64,000 bases of DNA from Dyella sp. GSA-30 (lineage in GTDB: Bacteria > Pseudomonadota > Gammaproteobacteria > Xanthomonadales > Rhodanobacteraceae), in assembly GCF_027924605.1 (NCBI RefSeq), contig NZ_AP027042.1, forward strand, positions 5,185,524-5,249,523, given 5' to 3'. How positions within the stretch are numbered: the stretch's first letter is position 1; every line of letters begins with the position of its first letter. Position numbers and translations under genes: made by a program. The notes under the pieces are model-generated. The model searched no databases, was not told where the DNA came from, and saw only the letters and a program-made list of their open reading frames with translations. Shown here piece by piece: positions 54,165 through 62,267 of this stretch.

Positions 54165-55475
54165 CTAAAGACGCCCATCCCGCTTGGCAGCCAAATACCG
54201 CTCAATCAACCGCCCAGACAACTCATTACAGGTCACATCCAACACCGCCACCCCTTCCCGCCGCAACTTCTTATGCATCGCCTCACGCTCAGCCAGATAG
54301 CTCATCGCCGATGCACTGCGCACCGCCGACTCGACACTCTCGCCAATCTCCCCAGCAGCCTGGTCGAGCGCCAACTCACGCAGACTCACCACCAACACAA
54401 GATGTCGACGCGACAACATCGACACAGCCATACGCAACTCTTCGTCGTCTTCATCACGCACATTGGTGATCAACACAACAAAAGCACGCCGGCGTTGATG
54501 CAACTGCAACGTGCTGGCCGCACTGACGTAGTCGGTCGCCACCGGCTTCGCCTGTAAGTCGTAACCGGCGCCAAGCAGCATATCCATGCCACCGCTGCCC
54601 TGTTGTGGCGGCAACCAGCGCATGTCCTCGCCACTGCATGCCAGCATGCCCACCGCATCGCCCTGGCGTAGTGCGATATAGGCCAAGGCGAGCGACGCAT
54701 TCAGCACGTGATCGAAATGCGATAGACGATCGTCCTGCGCCAGCATGCGCCGGCCACCATCGAGCAACAGCACCACTTGCTGATTGCGCTCGTCGCGGTA
54801 CTCGCGGGAAATCGGTCGACCGATGCGTGCCGTGGCTTTCCAGTCGATCTTGCGCAGGCTGTCGCCGATGCGGTAGTCACGCAACTCCTGAAATTCCGTG
54901 CCATCGCCGCGGCGCCGCTGCAAACGCGCACCGACGCTACGTGAAGCCACCTCGACGCTCAAACCCGCCATTTCCGCGAGCGGTGCGAAATTGGGATAGA
55001 CGCGCAAGCTTGCCTCGTCGCCTGCGATACGCCGGTGTGTCCATAAACGCCAGGGCGAACGCAGTCGCACATGACAACCGGCAAAACGGAACTGTCCGCG
55101 ACCGCTCGGCGATACGGCGTAATCGAGCGTCACTTCGCGACCGGGCGCAACACTCAGTCGACGCGGCATACCGCGCACCGGCCACTCGCCCGGGTGCAGG
55201 TCATGCAGATCAAACGTCTGGGCACGCCTGGCAGCAGCGCGCACATGCAGACCGACTTTCCACTCGCTGACCAGAGGCACCACCGGCGGCAGTTCGCGCA
55301 CGATCCGCGGACTGGGTTCGCGATAAAGGCGCCAACCGTCGATCGCCGCCAACAGCACCAGCAGCGCGCCCAATGCCAGCCACCACGACAACGGGACCCA
55401 GCCGACGCTGGCCAGAACGCCGACAGCGGTCCAGCCGAACAGAAGTCCCAACAGCGTCAGCCCCGGTCGCATCAT
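54165..55475 (-). CDS. DUF58 domain protein
   Basis: A 436-residue protein that usually works with a MoxR ATPase. Two membrane helices lie at the N-terminus (TLLGLLFGWTAVGVLASVGWVPLSWWLALGALLVLLAA, about 6-43). The DUF58 signature is at GDGTEFQELRDYRIGDSLRKIDWKATARIGRPISREYRDERNQQVVLLLDGGRRM. The LLLDGGRRM segment belongs to a von Willebrand A-like fold. The start at 55475 overlaps the moxR stop by four bases (ATGA). It is the last gene of a six-gene operon. Confidence 0.9.
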   Translation of the reverse strand: MMRPGLTLLGLLFGWTAVGVLASVGWVPLSWWLALGALLVLLAAIDGWRLYREPSPRIVRELPPVVPLVSEWKVGLHVRAAARRAQTFDLHDLHPGEWPVRGMPRRLSVAPGREVTLDYAVSPSGRGQFRFAGCHVRLRSPWRLWTHRRIAGDEASLRVYPNFAPLAEMAGLSVEVASRSVGARLQRRRGDGTEFQELRDYRIGDSLRKIDWKATARIGRPISREYRDERNQQVVLLLDGGRRMLAQDDRLSHFDHVLNASLALAYIALRQGDAVGMLACSGEDMRWLPPQQGSGGMDMLLGAGYDLQAKPVATDYVSAASTLQLHQRRRAFVVLITNVRDEDDEELRMAVSMLSRRHLVLVVSLRELALDQAAGEIGESVESAVRSASAMSYLAEREAMHKKLRREGVAVLDVTCNELSGRLIERYLAAKRDGRL

Positions 55476-56482
55476 TGGCGCGGCGCAGCCACCTTGTGCA
55501 ACAAGGCCTTCAACACATCGTCGGCTCGTTGCCGCTCGATCAAAGCCTCGGGCGCCAGCATCAAACGGTGACGCAACGCCGGCAGCGCGACGGCGCGCAC
55601 ATCGTCGGGCGTGACGAAATCGCGGCCATCCAGCACCGCCTGCGCACGTGCCAGGCGTACCAGGGCAAGAGCGCCGCGTGGACCGGCGCCGCCGATGACA
55701 CCCGGCCATTCGCGCGTCGCGCGCGTAATGCGCACGGCATAGTCGACCACCGCCGGATCGACATGCAGTGACGCTACGCCTTGTTGCAACGCCTGCAGTT
55801 CATTCAAAGCCAGTACCGGCTCGACACGCGACACATCCAGGCCCGCGGCAATGCGCCCGCTCAACACTTCCTCGACCATGCGTTTTTCATCGTCGAGCGA
55901 CGGGTAGCCGATCACCACCTTGATCAGGAAACGATCCAATTGCGCTTCGGGCAGCGGATAGGTCCCCTCCTGCTCGATCGGATTCTGCGTTGCCACCACC
56001 ATGAAAGGCGCGGGCAACGGGAAGCGACGACCTTCGATGGTGACCTGGCCTTCCTGCATCGATTCGAGCAGGGCCGCCTGTGTCTTTGCCGGTGCACGAT
56101 TGATCTCGTCGGCAAGCAACATGTTGGCGAATACCGGGCCGCGACGAATCTGGAAACGCTCGGCCTTCGGATCGTAGACGGCGTGACCGGTGACATCGGT
56201 CGGCATCAGGTCGGGCGTAAACTGGATGCGTCCGAACGTGCAACTGACCGACGCGGACAAGGCTCGCACCAGCAGCGTCTTGCCAAGGCCGGGAACGCCC
56301 TCGATCAAGACGTGACCGGCGGCCAGCAACGCCAGCAGCACCTGGTCGAACACGTCGCTCTGGCCGATGAAGGCGCGTGCGACCTGTTCGCGCAAGGCGA
56401 CCGTGCGTGCGGCCAGCTCACTGAGCGGCAACGGCGGAAGGGTCGATTCGCTGTCGACGATGGGGGCGGTATCGGTGGTCAT
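55472..56482 (-). CDS. MoxR family AAA+ ATPase
   Basis: A 336-residue AAA+ chaperone-like ATPase. Walker A is GVPGLGKT and Walker B is LLADEINR, followed by APAKTQAALLESMQEGQVTIEGR and ATQNPIEQEGTYPLPEAQLDRFL (sensor region), all standard for MoxR. Such proteins load metals or fold protein complexes together with DUF58 and VWA partners. Both overlaps, with DUF4350 upstream and DUF58 downstream, are four bases, which points to translational coupling. Confidence 0.93.
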   Translation of the reverse strand: MTTDTAPIVDSESTLPPLPLSELAARTVALREQVARAFIGQSDVFDQVLLALLAAGHVLIEGVPGLGKTLLVRALSASVSCTFGRIQFTPDLMPTDVTGHAVYDPKAERFQIRRGPVFANMLLADEINRAPAKTQAALLESMQEGQVTIEGRRFPLPAPFMVVATQNPIEQEGTYPLPEAQLDRFLIKVVIGYPSLDDEKRMVEEVLSGRIAAGLDVSRVEPVLALNELQALQQGVASLHVDPAVVDYAVRITRATREWPGVIGGAGPRGALALVRLARAQAVLDGRDFVTPDDVRAVALPALRHRLMLAPEALIERQRADDVLKALLHKVAAPRQ

Positions 56483-57588
56483 GGGCGGCTCCTGAGTCGC
56501 GCCAGGATGGCAAGGCTGTCGCGAAACGCCATGGCGTTCGCGGGTGTCTGGAAGGCCCGCGCCAGCAGCGCGGGATCAAGGCGGTAACGTTCGGCAAGGC
56601 GCTCGTAAAGCACGTCGCCTTCGAGCGTGACGCAAATCGGATCCATGCGGCGCACGCGCGCCAGCACCGTGCGGCAGGCCATGCTGTGCAAGGTATAGCC
56701 GCTATCGCGACGAAACAGGAATTCGCCGGCCGCCTGGATATGTTCCAGCAAGGCACGTCGTTGTATTGGAGGCATGGGGATCATCGGCCCCAGGCGCTCG
56801 CCTCGCGCTGCCGCCCAGGCGAGAAGCAACAGGCTCGATGCGAGCAGCGCCGGCCATCCTTGCGTCAGCAGTTTCACCCAGAACGACGGACCGTCCAGCG
56901 CATAGATCAGATAGACACGTCCCTCACCAAAACCCGGATCGAGCAGGCGCCGCACGAAGCGCTGTTGCGCCTGACCGCGCAGCCCTTCATTGCTCAGGGC
57001 GCCGAGACTGCCCAGCAGGCTCACGGTACCGTCTTCGACCTGGAAGCGCAGGAACACATATCCCGTCTTGGCATTGCCGATCGATGCGTCAATGTCCTCG
57101 TGACTGCTCGGCTGCAGCCGCGTGCCGCAAAGATCGAAGCTATCGCTCTTGCCCTCGCCGGTGACGACCTTGGTGCAGCTGAAGCCCACACTTTTGGACT
57201 GGATCAGCTTCAGATGATCGAACAACGGTGTGTGCGTGGCGATCTCGGCCGAACCCGGCTCCAGGATCAGGTTGCCGCCATCGCTTACCCAGTCGGCGAG
57301 GCGTTCGGCATCGGCGTTATCGATGCGGGTGAGCCCGGCACCGAGAACCAATGTGTCTCCAGGTTTCAGAGGGACCTGCACCGGATTCAACGACGTGACC
57401 GACTTCACCGGCACATGCAATTGCTCGAGCGTGCGTTGTAGCGCGAAGAAACGGTTATAGCGCGCCTCGCCATGGGCGGGCTCGTAGGTTTCGACTTCCT
57501 TGCGCTCGTACGCATGGAAGAATCCCAACGTGCCAAGACCGATCAAGGTCAACACCACAAGCACGATGGAGACCGTTACGCGGTTCAT
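56479..57588 (-). CDS. DUF4350 domain protein, membrane anchored
   Basis: A 369-residue protein with a helix at the N-terminus (VSIVLVVLTLIGLGTLGFFHAYE) and a second in the last third (LTQGWPALLASSLLLLAWAAARG, about 255-277). The region between, facing the periplasm, has a GAT-like fold seen in DUF4350 proteins: TLVLGAGLTRIDNADAERLADWVSDGGNLILEPG. The tail after the second helix (PPIQRRALLEHIQAAGEFLFRRDSGYTLH) is also typical. Function unknown. The gene is coupled to moxR and to the DUF4129 gene by four-base overlaps. Confidence 0.86.
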   Translation of the reverse strand: MNRVTVSIVLVVLTLIGLGTLGFFHAYERKEVETYEPAHGEARYNRFFALQRTLEQLHVPVKSVTSLNPVQVPLKPGDTLVLGAGLTRIDNADAERLADWVSDGGNLILEPGSAEIATHTPLFDHLKLIQSKSVGFSCTKVVTGEGKSDSFDLCGTRLQPSSHEDIDASIGNAKTGYVFLRFQVEDGTVSLLGSLGALSNEGLRGQAQQRFVRRLLDPGFGEGRVYLIYALDGPSFWVKLLTQGWPALLASSLLLLAWAAARGERLGPMIPMPPIQRRALLEHIQAAGEFLFRRDSGYTLHSMACRTVLARVRRMDPICVTLEGDVLYERLAERYRLDPALLARAFQTPANAMAFRDSLAILARLRSRP

Positions 57589-59105
57589 GCCACCCGTCCT
57601 GTCTGCGCCGGCCAGCCGGTCAGCAACGCATCGATTTCATGCTCGCTGGGAAAACGATCGGCGTAAGCGGCGTATTGCCAGGTACGCACGATGGCCACGG
57701 CACGCTGACGGTGCTCTTCATTATGCAGTGCACGTGCACGCCGCAGGCACTCGGCCTCGGTGGCGTCGTCGGGTACGTCGTTATGGGACGCGGCGGCAAC
57801 CTGTTCGACGCAACCGCGATACAGCAGGGCCAGCGCTTCGCGCCGCTTTCCACTGCGCCACAGCATGCGCGTCGCGCCGGCCAGATCGTCCGGAAGCGGT
57901 GCTTCGGCAGGCAATTCCGTGATGCTGGTATGCAGCTTCTCGCTCGGCTTGCCGATGACTGGGGCGCGCAGGCGCAGGTGCCGTATCGCAAACACAATCA
58001 GCACGATGACGACCGCCGCCAACAGCGACCACAGCAGGATATTTATGCCGCCGGCAAAGAGGTTGCCGACACCGGGCGGCTCAATATTCACTTTCTCGGG
58101 CTTGGACTCATCGAAGAGCTGGCGCGGCACCCATTCGAGTTTCTTGATCGGCCGTCCGAAGCGCTTGTCTTCATAGGCCTGCGACGCGGCCCGACCGAAC
58201 GCGCTGTCGCCGCCCTGTTTCAGCGGATCGAACACCTTGTCGAGCTGTACACTTTGCTGCGGTTGCGCCGCCTTTTTCTCGTCGGCCGCATGCGATAGCT
58301 GCGGAAAGATCAAGCAGGCAAGCACCAGCACCAATGCGCGCCCGGCATTCATCAGCCGGTGACGCATGCGGCGAAACGCGAGATCGATGTCCCAGGCCTC
58401 GAGTTGGGTGCGCCGCGTCAGGTAAAGCCCGAAACCCGACGCGATATACCACGGCTCGATCACGCTCATGGCGAAGTAGCCGACGATCGACACGAAGATC
58501 GACAAGCTTTCCGACGAATCCTGCGGGTTGTGACGAAACAGGCCACCGAACGGATCGGAAACCAGCTCGTGCGGCACGAACAGCGCGATCAACAGAAACA
58601 CGCTGAAGAACAGCACCAGTTCCAATAGCAGGCAGCCGTAGGTGAGCATTGCGGCCGAGCCGCTGATATTTCGCCGCAATACGCGCCAGCGCGGCCCACG
58701 CTGCTTGCCGGTAAGGCCTTCGAGCAACTCCAGCGGCAGGCGCAAGGCGCGGTGGGTATCGAAGCGACGCCAGCTCAACGATGCGAAGGTACCGCCCCAG
58801 GGCATTTTCCGCTGACTGCGCAGGGTTTCGCGCCAACCCGGCGCGCGGTCGAATACCGCACGCGACAGCACGAACACCGGCAAACGGTCGAACAAGGGCA
58901 GCATCCACCACAACAACAGCAGACCCAGCCAGGGCAATCCGACCAGGGAGCCCAGTGCGATACAGATCACTGCGATCGGCAGCGTAAGAGCGAACCACGC
59001 CGACCACACCGCAACGGCATGCTCGCGCAGCATCGCCACGCCGAGGTCGACCGCTTCGCGCGACGTGCGTGGACGCAGGACGACACCGATCCGCTCAAGT
59101 TCCAT
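57585..59105 (-). CDS. DUF4129 domain protein, polytopic membrane protein
   Basis: A protein of 506 residues. Its N-terminal half has about four membrane helices, for example AVWSAWFALTLPIAVICIALGSLVGLPWLGLLLLWWMLPLF. A signal-peptide-like helix follows near residue 265 (ALVLVLACLIFPQLSHA), then a single helix (ILLWSLLAAVVIVLIVFAIRHLRLRAP). The cytoplasmic C-terminus carries DUF4129: REALALLYRGCVEQVA...RAVAIVRTWQYAAYADRFPSEHEIDALL. The ATG at 59105 overlaps the SpoIIM-like gene by 11 bases; a GTG-type start 21 bases earlier is less likely. Possibly a membrane partner of the MoxR complex. Confidence 0.84.
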   Translation of the reverse strand: MELERIGVVLRPRTSREAVDLGVAMLREHAVAVWSAWFALTLPIAVICIALGSLVGLPWLGLLLLWWMLPLFDRLPVFVLSRAVFDRAPGWRETLRSQRKMPWGGTFASLSWRRFDTHRALRLPLELLEGLTGKQRGPRWRVLRRNISGSAAMLTYGCLLLELVLFFSVFLLIALFVPHELVSDPFGGLFRHNPQDSSESLSIFVSIVGYFAMSVIEPWYIASGFGLYLTRRTQLEAWDIDLAFRRMRHRLMNAGRALVLVLACLIFPQLSHAADEKKAAQPQQSVQLDKVFDPLKQGGDSAFGRAASQAYEDKRFGRPIKKLEWVPRQLFDESKPEKVNIEPPGVGNLFAGGINILLWSLLAAVVIVLIVFAIRHLRLRAPVIGKPSEKLHTSITELPAEAPLPDDLAGATRMLWRSGKRREALALLYRGCVEQVAAASHNDVPDDATEAECLRRARALHNEEHRQRAVAIVRTWQYAAYADRFPSEHEIDALLTGWPAQTGRVA

Positions 59106-60072
59106 CGTCGGCCCTCGCCCCGCCACGCCACAACCAGAACACGACCAAGGCCCACAGCAAGGCAGCGCTACCGTATTTCAACCAGTCGGGGAACGATGCG
59201 ACCGACGACCAGAAGGCTTCGATAAAGGCGGCAACCACCAGCATCGCAAACGCGCCCAGGGCCAGCTGCGCACCGACCCAGCCGGCCGCCACCATGGCCG
59301 GCCCGCGCCGCTGCCGGCCCGGCGCCAGCAAGGTCAGCCCCAGCCGTAACCCGGCGCCGCCGGCGATCATGATCGCGGTCAGTTCGAACGAGGAGTGCGC
59401 GACGACGAAGCGCCAGAACGGCGCGCCGTAACCGATATTGTCCAGGTGCCCGGCCAAGGCGCCCAGGATCACACCATTCATCGCCAGCACATAGACGGCG
59501 CCAATACCGAAGACCAGGCCGGACGCGAACGTGCGAAACGCGATGCTGACATTGTTCATGATGTAGTAGCCGAACATGCCCAGATCGGTACCGCTGCTGC
59601 GACCGATATGCTTGTTGCTCGGGTCGTACATCTGCTCGAATTCGTTCAACTCTTTGCTGCCGAAGACGTTGTGCGCGAACTCCGGTTTGATCATCACCAG
59701 CACTAGGCAGAACAGCGCCGGCAGATAAAGCAACGCGGCAGCCAATGCCATGCAACGCCATTCCTTGCGTACCAGACGCGGAAAACCGGCGACCAGGAAC
59801 GTCGCCGCGCGCTGCCAGCGTGGTGCGGGTGGCCGATAGAGCAGACGATGGCCACGATCGACGATACGTTGCAGCCGTTCGGTGACTTCCCGGCTGTAGC
59901 CGCGTGCACGGGCGAGTGCCAAGTGGTGGCATAGACGTCTGTATGTGCCCGGAAACGATACCGCCTGAGGCGTGCGCATGGTCGGGTTGGGGCGTGTCTC
60001 CACCTGCCGCAACCAGGCCTCGAGTTCATCCCACTCATGCGTGTGCAGCGCGACGAAACGTTCCTGTTTCAT
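59095..60072 (-). CDS. Stage II sporulation protein M (SpoIIM) family membrane protein
   Basis: A 325-residue membrane protein of the SpoIIM/DUF95 family. Conserved blocks include PALFCLVLVMIKPEFAHNVFG, FGYYIMNNVSIAFRTFASGLVFGIGAVYVLAMNGVILGALAGH and FVVAHSSFELTAIMIAGGAGLRLG, the family's glycine-rich helices. This bacterium does not sporulate, so the name gives only the family. The ATG at 60072 overlaps the RDD gene by four bases (ATGA). The gene lies second in the operon. Confidence 0.88.
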   Translation of the reverse strand: MKQERFVALHTHEWDELEAWLRQVETRPNPTMRTPQAVSFPGTYRRLCHHLALARARGYSREVTERLQRIVDRGHRLLYRPPAPRWQRAATFLVAGFPRLVRKEWRCMALAAALLYLPALFCLVLVMIKPEFAHNVFGSKELNEFEQMYDPSNKHIGRSSGTDLGMFGYYIMNNVSIAFRTFASGLVFGIGAVYVLAMNGVILGALAGHLDNIGYGAPFWRFVVAHSSFELTAIMIAGGAGLRLGLTLLAPGRQRRGPAMVAAGWVGAQLALGAFAMLVVAAFIEAFWSSVASFPDWLKYGSAALLWALVVFWLWRGGARADDGT

Positions 60073-60749
60073 GGCCGCCCCAATAGATAGTTCGCATAGG
60101 CGACCAGACGCCGCACGCCGGCGTCGCCCATCTGCCCGGTCAAGGGCGATAACAGATCGGCCAGTTCGCGCTGCCGCTGCGGCGTCAGTTGCGGGCAGCG
60201 TTCGGCGAAGTCGACGATGGCCGCCTGCTCTTCGCTGGACAAACCGACCGGAGGCACCTCCGCGGGAACGACCGGTACCTGCGTACCGCCATGCAGCTCG
60301 GCGGTATGAATGACCATGCTGCCGGCAATCACATCGCCGAGCCGGCGCGCATACGGATCGATCAAGGTACTTGCCAGCCCCACGCCATACACGCCCGGGA
60401 GCATGTCCACCACGCGCAGCAGATTTCGCACGACCGACGGCACCAGCGTGATCGGTGCACCATCGGCACTCACAACGCGCAGCGACATCGCGCGCTTGCC
60501 CAGCGTCTGCCCGTTGAACCACACCTCGCAAACGACCGAATAGATCCAGGTCAGCACGAACATGATCAGGGCACCGATACCCATGCCGGCTCGCCCGAAC
60601 ATGGACAGGGGAATCATCACCGCCCAGAACACCGCGGCGCGCACGGCGAAATCGATCATCCACGCCTGCGCCCGCGGCAAGGCACCTGCTGCCGGTAGCC
60701 GCAAAAACACGCCTTCGGGCGTTTCGATCTGACGGATGGTGTCGAGCAT
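60069..60749 (-). CDS. RDD family membrane protein
   Basis: A 226-residue protein with an RDD domain: RAQAWMIDFAVRAAVFWAVMIPL, a second helix MGIGALIMFVLTWIYSVVCEVWF, then NGQTLGKRAMSLRVVSADG and LLRVVDMLPGVYGVGLASTLIDPYARRLGDVIAGS. The usual Arg-Asp-Asp pattern is shifted to RAQAWMID. The C-terminal third is cytoplasmic and charged. It opens the six-gene operon: RDD, SpoIIM, DUF4129, DUF4350, MoxR, DUF58. A short frame resembling an RDD N-terminus lies 10 bases upstream. Confidence 0.88.
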   Translation of the reverse strand: MLDTIRQIETPEGVFLRLPAAGALPRAQAWMIDFAVRAAVFWAVMIPLSMFGRAGMGIGALIMFVLTWIYSVVCEVWFNGQTLGKRAMSLRVVSADGAPITLVPSVVRNLLRVVDMLPGVYGVGLASTLIDPYARRLGDVIAGSMVIHTAELHGGTQVPVVPAEVPPVGLSSEEQAAIVDFAERCPQLTPQRQRELADLLSPLTGQMGDAGVRRLVAYANYLLGRP

Positions 60750-60759
60750 CAGGCGGGGA

Positions 60760-60888
60760 TCAATCGTTGATCACGATAGCGGTACCCAACCGCTCGACGC
60801 GGGCAGCCTTGCGCGCTTCCAGGTCAAGCCCACCGGGCGCGGCGTCATCGACGCGCGACGGTGGTGCCGCATACGGACTGACTTCCAT
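60760..60888 (-). CDS. 42-residue frame resembling the head of an RDD protein
   Basis: Reads MEVSPYAAPPSRVDDA and continues for 42 residues to AIVIND. The SPYAAP...VDD start is like the NPYAAP...VDD head of many RDD-family membrane proteins, and RVERLGTAIV resembles the start of the first RDD helix. It then stops 10 bases before the real RDD gene. GGGGA lies close upstream of the ATG. It could be a small protein, a leader for the operon, or the remnant of a lost or duplicated RDD gene. Confidence 0.4.
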   Translation of the reverse strand: MEVSPYAAPPSRVDDAAPGGLDLEARKAARVERLGTAIVIND

Positions 60889-61018
60889 GAATCCCCGTTC
60901 CCTAGCTGCGCTCACGTGCCCGGCCCCCACGGCGGGCACTTGAGCGTCGAGTATAGGCCGGTCGTTTGCGCCGCTTCAATGCGGCTCGCCGGCCCTCCGC
61001 GACTTATCTACTTTGCAC

Positions 61019-61489
61019 TCACTTTTTCTTCGGCTTGAGCATCGTACCAATGCACTTGGGCGAGCCGCAGCGGCAGGCCCAAACCTTTTTCAGGCGCGCG
61101 GTATGCGGCATATCCAGCACGATGCCGTAGTCGTAGGTGAGCTCTTCGCCGGGCTTGATCTTGCGGATCGCCTCGATCACCACCTTGTCCTTGCGCGGGT
61201 CGCCGCTCTCGCTTTCGTCGATCAGCGCCTGGCAGTTCGGGTCGCAGCTGTGGTTGATCCAGCGCGCCGTATTGCCCTTGCGGTTGGCGTCGATGATGTA
61301 TTCGTCATTGAGCGTGAACAGGAACGTATGCCCCGTCTCGCCGCCATCGCCGTACATCTTGTCGGCCTCGGCGTCGGTCATCAACGTACCTTTGTATTCG
61401 ATGACGTGCTCGCCCTTGGCGATGGTATCCACGGCAAAAACGCCATTGCCATGGATGGGCGAGCGGCGGGCAACAATGCGTCGGGTCAT
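61019..61489 (-). CDS. SET domain protein-lysine methyltransferase
   Basis: A 156-residue protein, essentially one SET domain plus post-SET. Core motifs: SPIHGNGVFAVDTIAKGEHVIEYKG (SET-N), NHSCDPNC at 79-86, EELTYDYG at 115-122, and the post-SET zinc-type CRCGSPKCIG at 139-148. These give the SAM and lysine sites of a protein methyltransferase. SET genes are uncommon in free-living bacteria but are known in several proteobacteria and Chlamydia. The substrate is unknown. The ATG at 61489 places the SET start at the N-terminus; longer frames upstream run through repeats. Confidence 0.9.
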   Translation of the reverse strand: MTRRIVARRSPIHGNGVFAVDTIAKGEHVIEYKGTLMTDAEADKMYGDGGETGHTFLFTLNDEYIIDANRKGNTARWINHSCDPNCQALIDESESGDPRKDKVVIEAIRKIKPGEELTYDYGIVLDMPHTARLKKVWACRCGSPKCIGTMLKPKKK

Positions 61490-61739
61490 GAATGTCTGAT
61501 CTGATCTGATGGGAATTCCAGATGATGCCTTAGATTTAGGAGTGAGTGGAGAGGAGTGAGGAGTGAGAGCGCGCGCTTGGGGCCTGACAGCTCCCTCGCT
61601 CGCTACTTCTCTGTCACCCCAAACCCTTCTGCAGCAGGGAACTTCGAGGGGCGTGGAAGCTCTTCTCTCACTCCTCACTCCCCTCCACTCACTCCTCGCT
61701 ATTCTGCTATATTCAAACAATCGTTTGAGGTCCGATTTC
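61490..61739. repeat. Divergent intergenic region with long inverted repeat
   Basis: A 250-base gap. It contains 31-base arms, 61539-61569 and 61665-61695, built from GGAGTGAG-type words, which pair with one mismatch across 95 bases. Next to the right arm lies the operator at 61713-61728. The long repeat is not part of any gene. Confidence 0.75.
61713..61728 (+). promoter_or_regulatory. PsrA-like operator
   Basis: TCAAAC-AATC-GTTTGA is a perfect 6-base inverted repeat with a 4-base spacer. It matches the known PsrA pattern (CAAAC-N4-GTTTG) of fatty-acid degradation genes in gammaproteobacteria. It lies 12-27 bases before the lipoprotein start and upstream of an acyl-CoA dehydrogenase gene. 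Confidence 0.6.
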
Positions 61740-62222
61740 ATGAAACGAATCCTCCGCCTGATCGCCCTGGGTGCGCTTGTCACCGGACTGGCCGCCTGCG
61801 GCCCGCCGAAAAAGAGCGTGTTTCCGCCCTCGGTGACGATCCAGGAGATGAAGGTGCGCCCGGACGGGCAATGGCAGCTGACGGTGCGTATCCAGAACAA
61901 CAGCTACGGCAGCATGGATTTCCACTCGATCGACGGCGAGCTGAAAGTGGCCGACGGCATCCCGGTGCGTATCCATGCCGGCTTCGATCTGGACATCCCC
62001 GCCTTCGCTGGCGACGTCACCGAAGTCAACGTGCTGCCGACAGCTGAGATGACCGCGGCGATCAAGACCCTGGCCGCCAAGGGCAGCTCGGGTTCACTGG
62101 CCTACACCGTCGCCGGACGCGCCAACGCCAAGCCGGAGCAGGAAAAAGACTCTCGCGATTTTGCATTTCACGGTAACGACTGGTTCTCACCGGTTCCCGG
62201 CATCCCCAATACCTATCGCTGA
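61740..62222 (+). CDS. Lipoprotein with an LEA2/WHy-like domain
   Basis: A 160-residue lipoprotein. The signal peptide ends in the lipobox LAAC with the lipidated Cys at about residue 20. The rest looks like one beta-sandwich: SVTIQEMKVRPDGQWQLTVRIQNNSYGSMDFHSIDGELKVADGIPVRI. This is the pattern of late-embryogenesis-abundant type 2 (WHy) domains, in which an Asn follows the second strand. The ATG at 61740 is used because it starts the signal peptide. The acyl-CoA dehydrogenase gene follows after 45 bases. No direct role in fat metabolism is known for it. Confidence 0.78.
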   Translation: MKRILRLIALGALVTGLAACGPPKKSVFPPSVTIQEMKVRPDGQWQLTVRIQNNSYGSMDFHSIDGELKVADGIPVRIHAGFDLDIPAFAGDVTEVNVLPTAEMTAAIKTLAAKGSSGSLAYTVAGRANAKPEQEKDSRDFAFHGNDWFSPVPGIPNTYR

Positions 62223-62267
62223 TGCGGTAGCACCGATCACGACCCAAGCTTTCGAGGACTTACCTGT

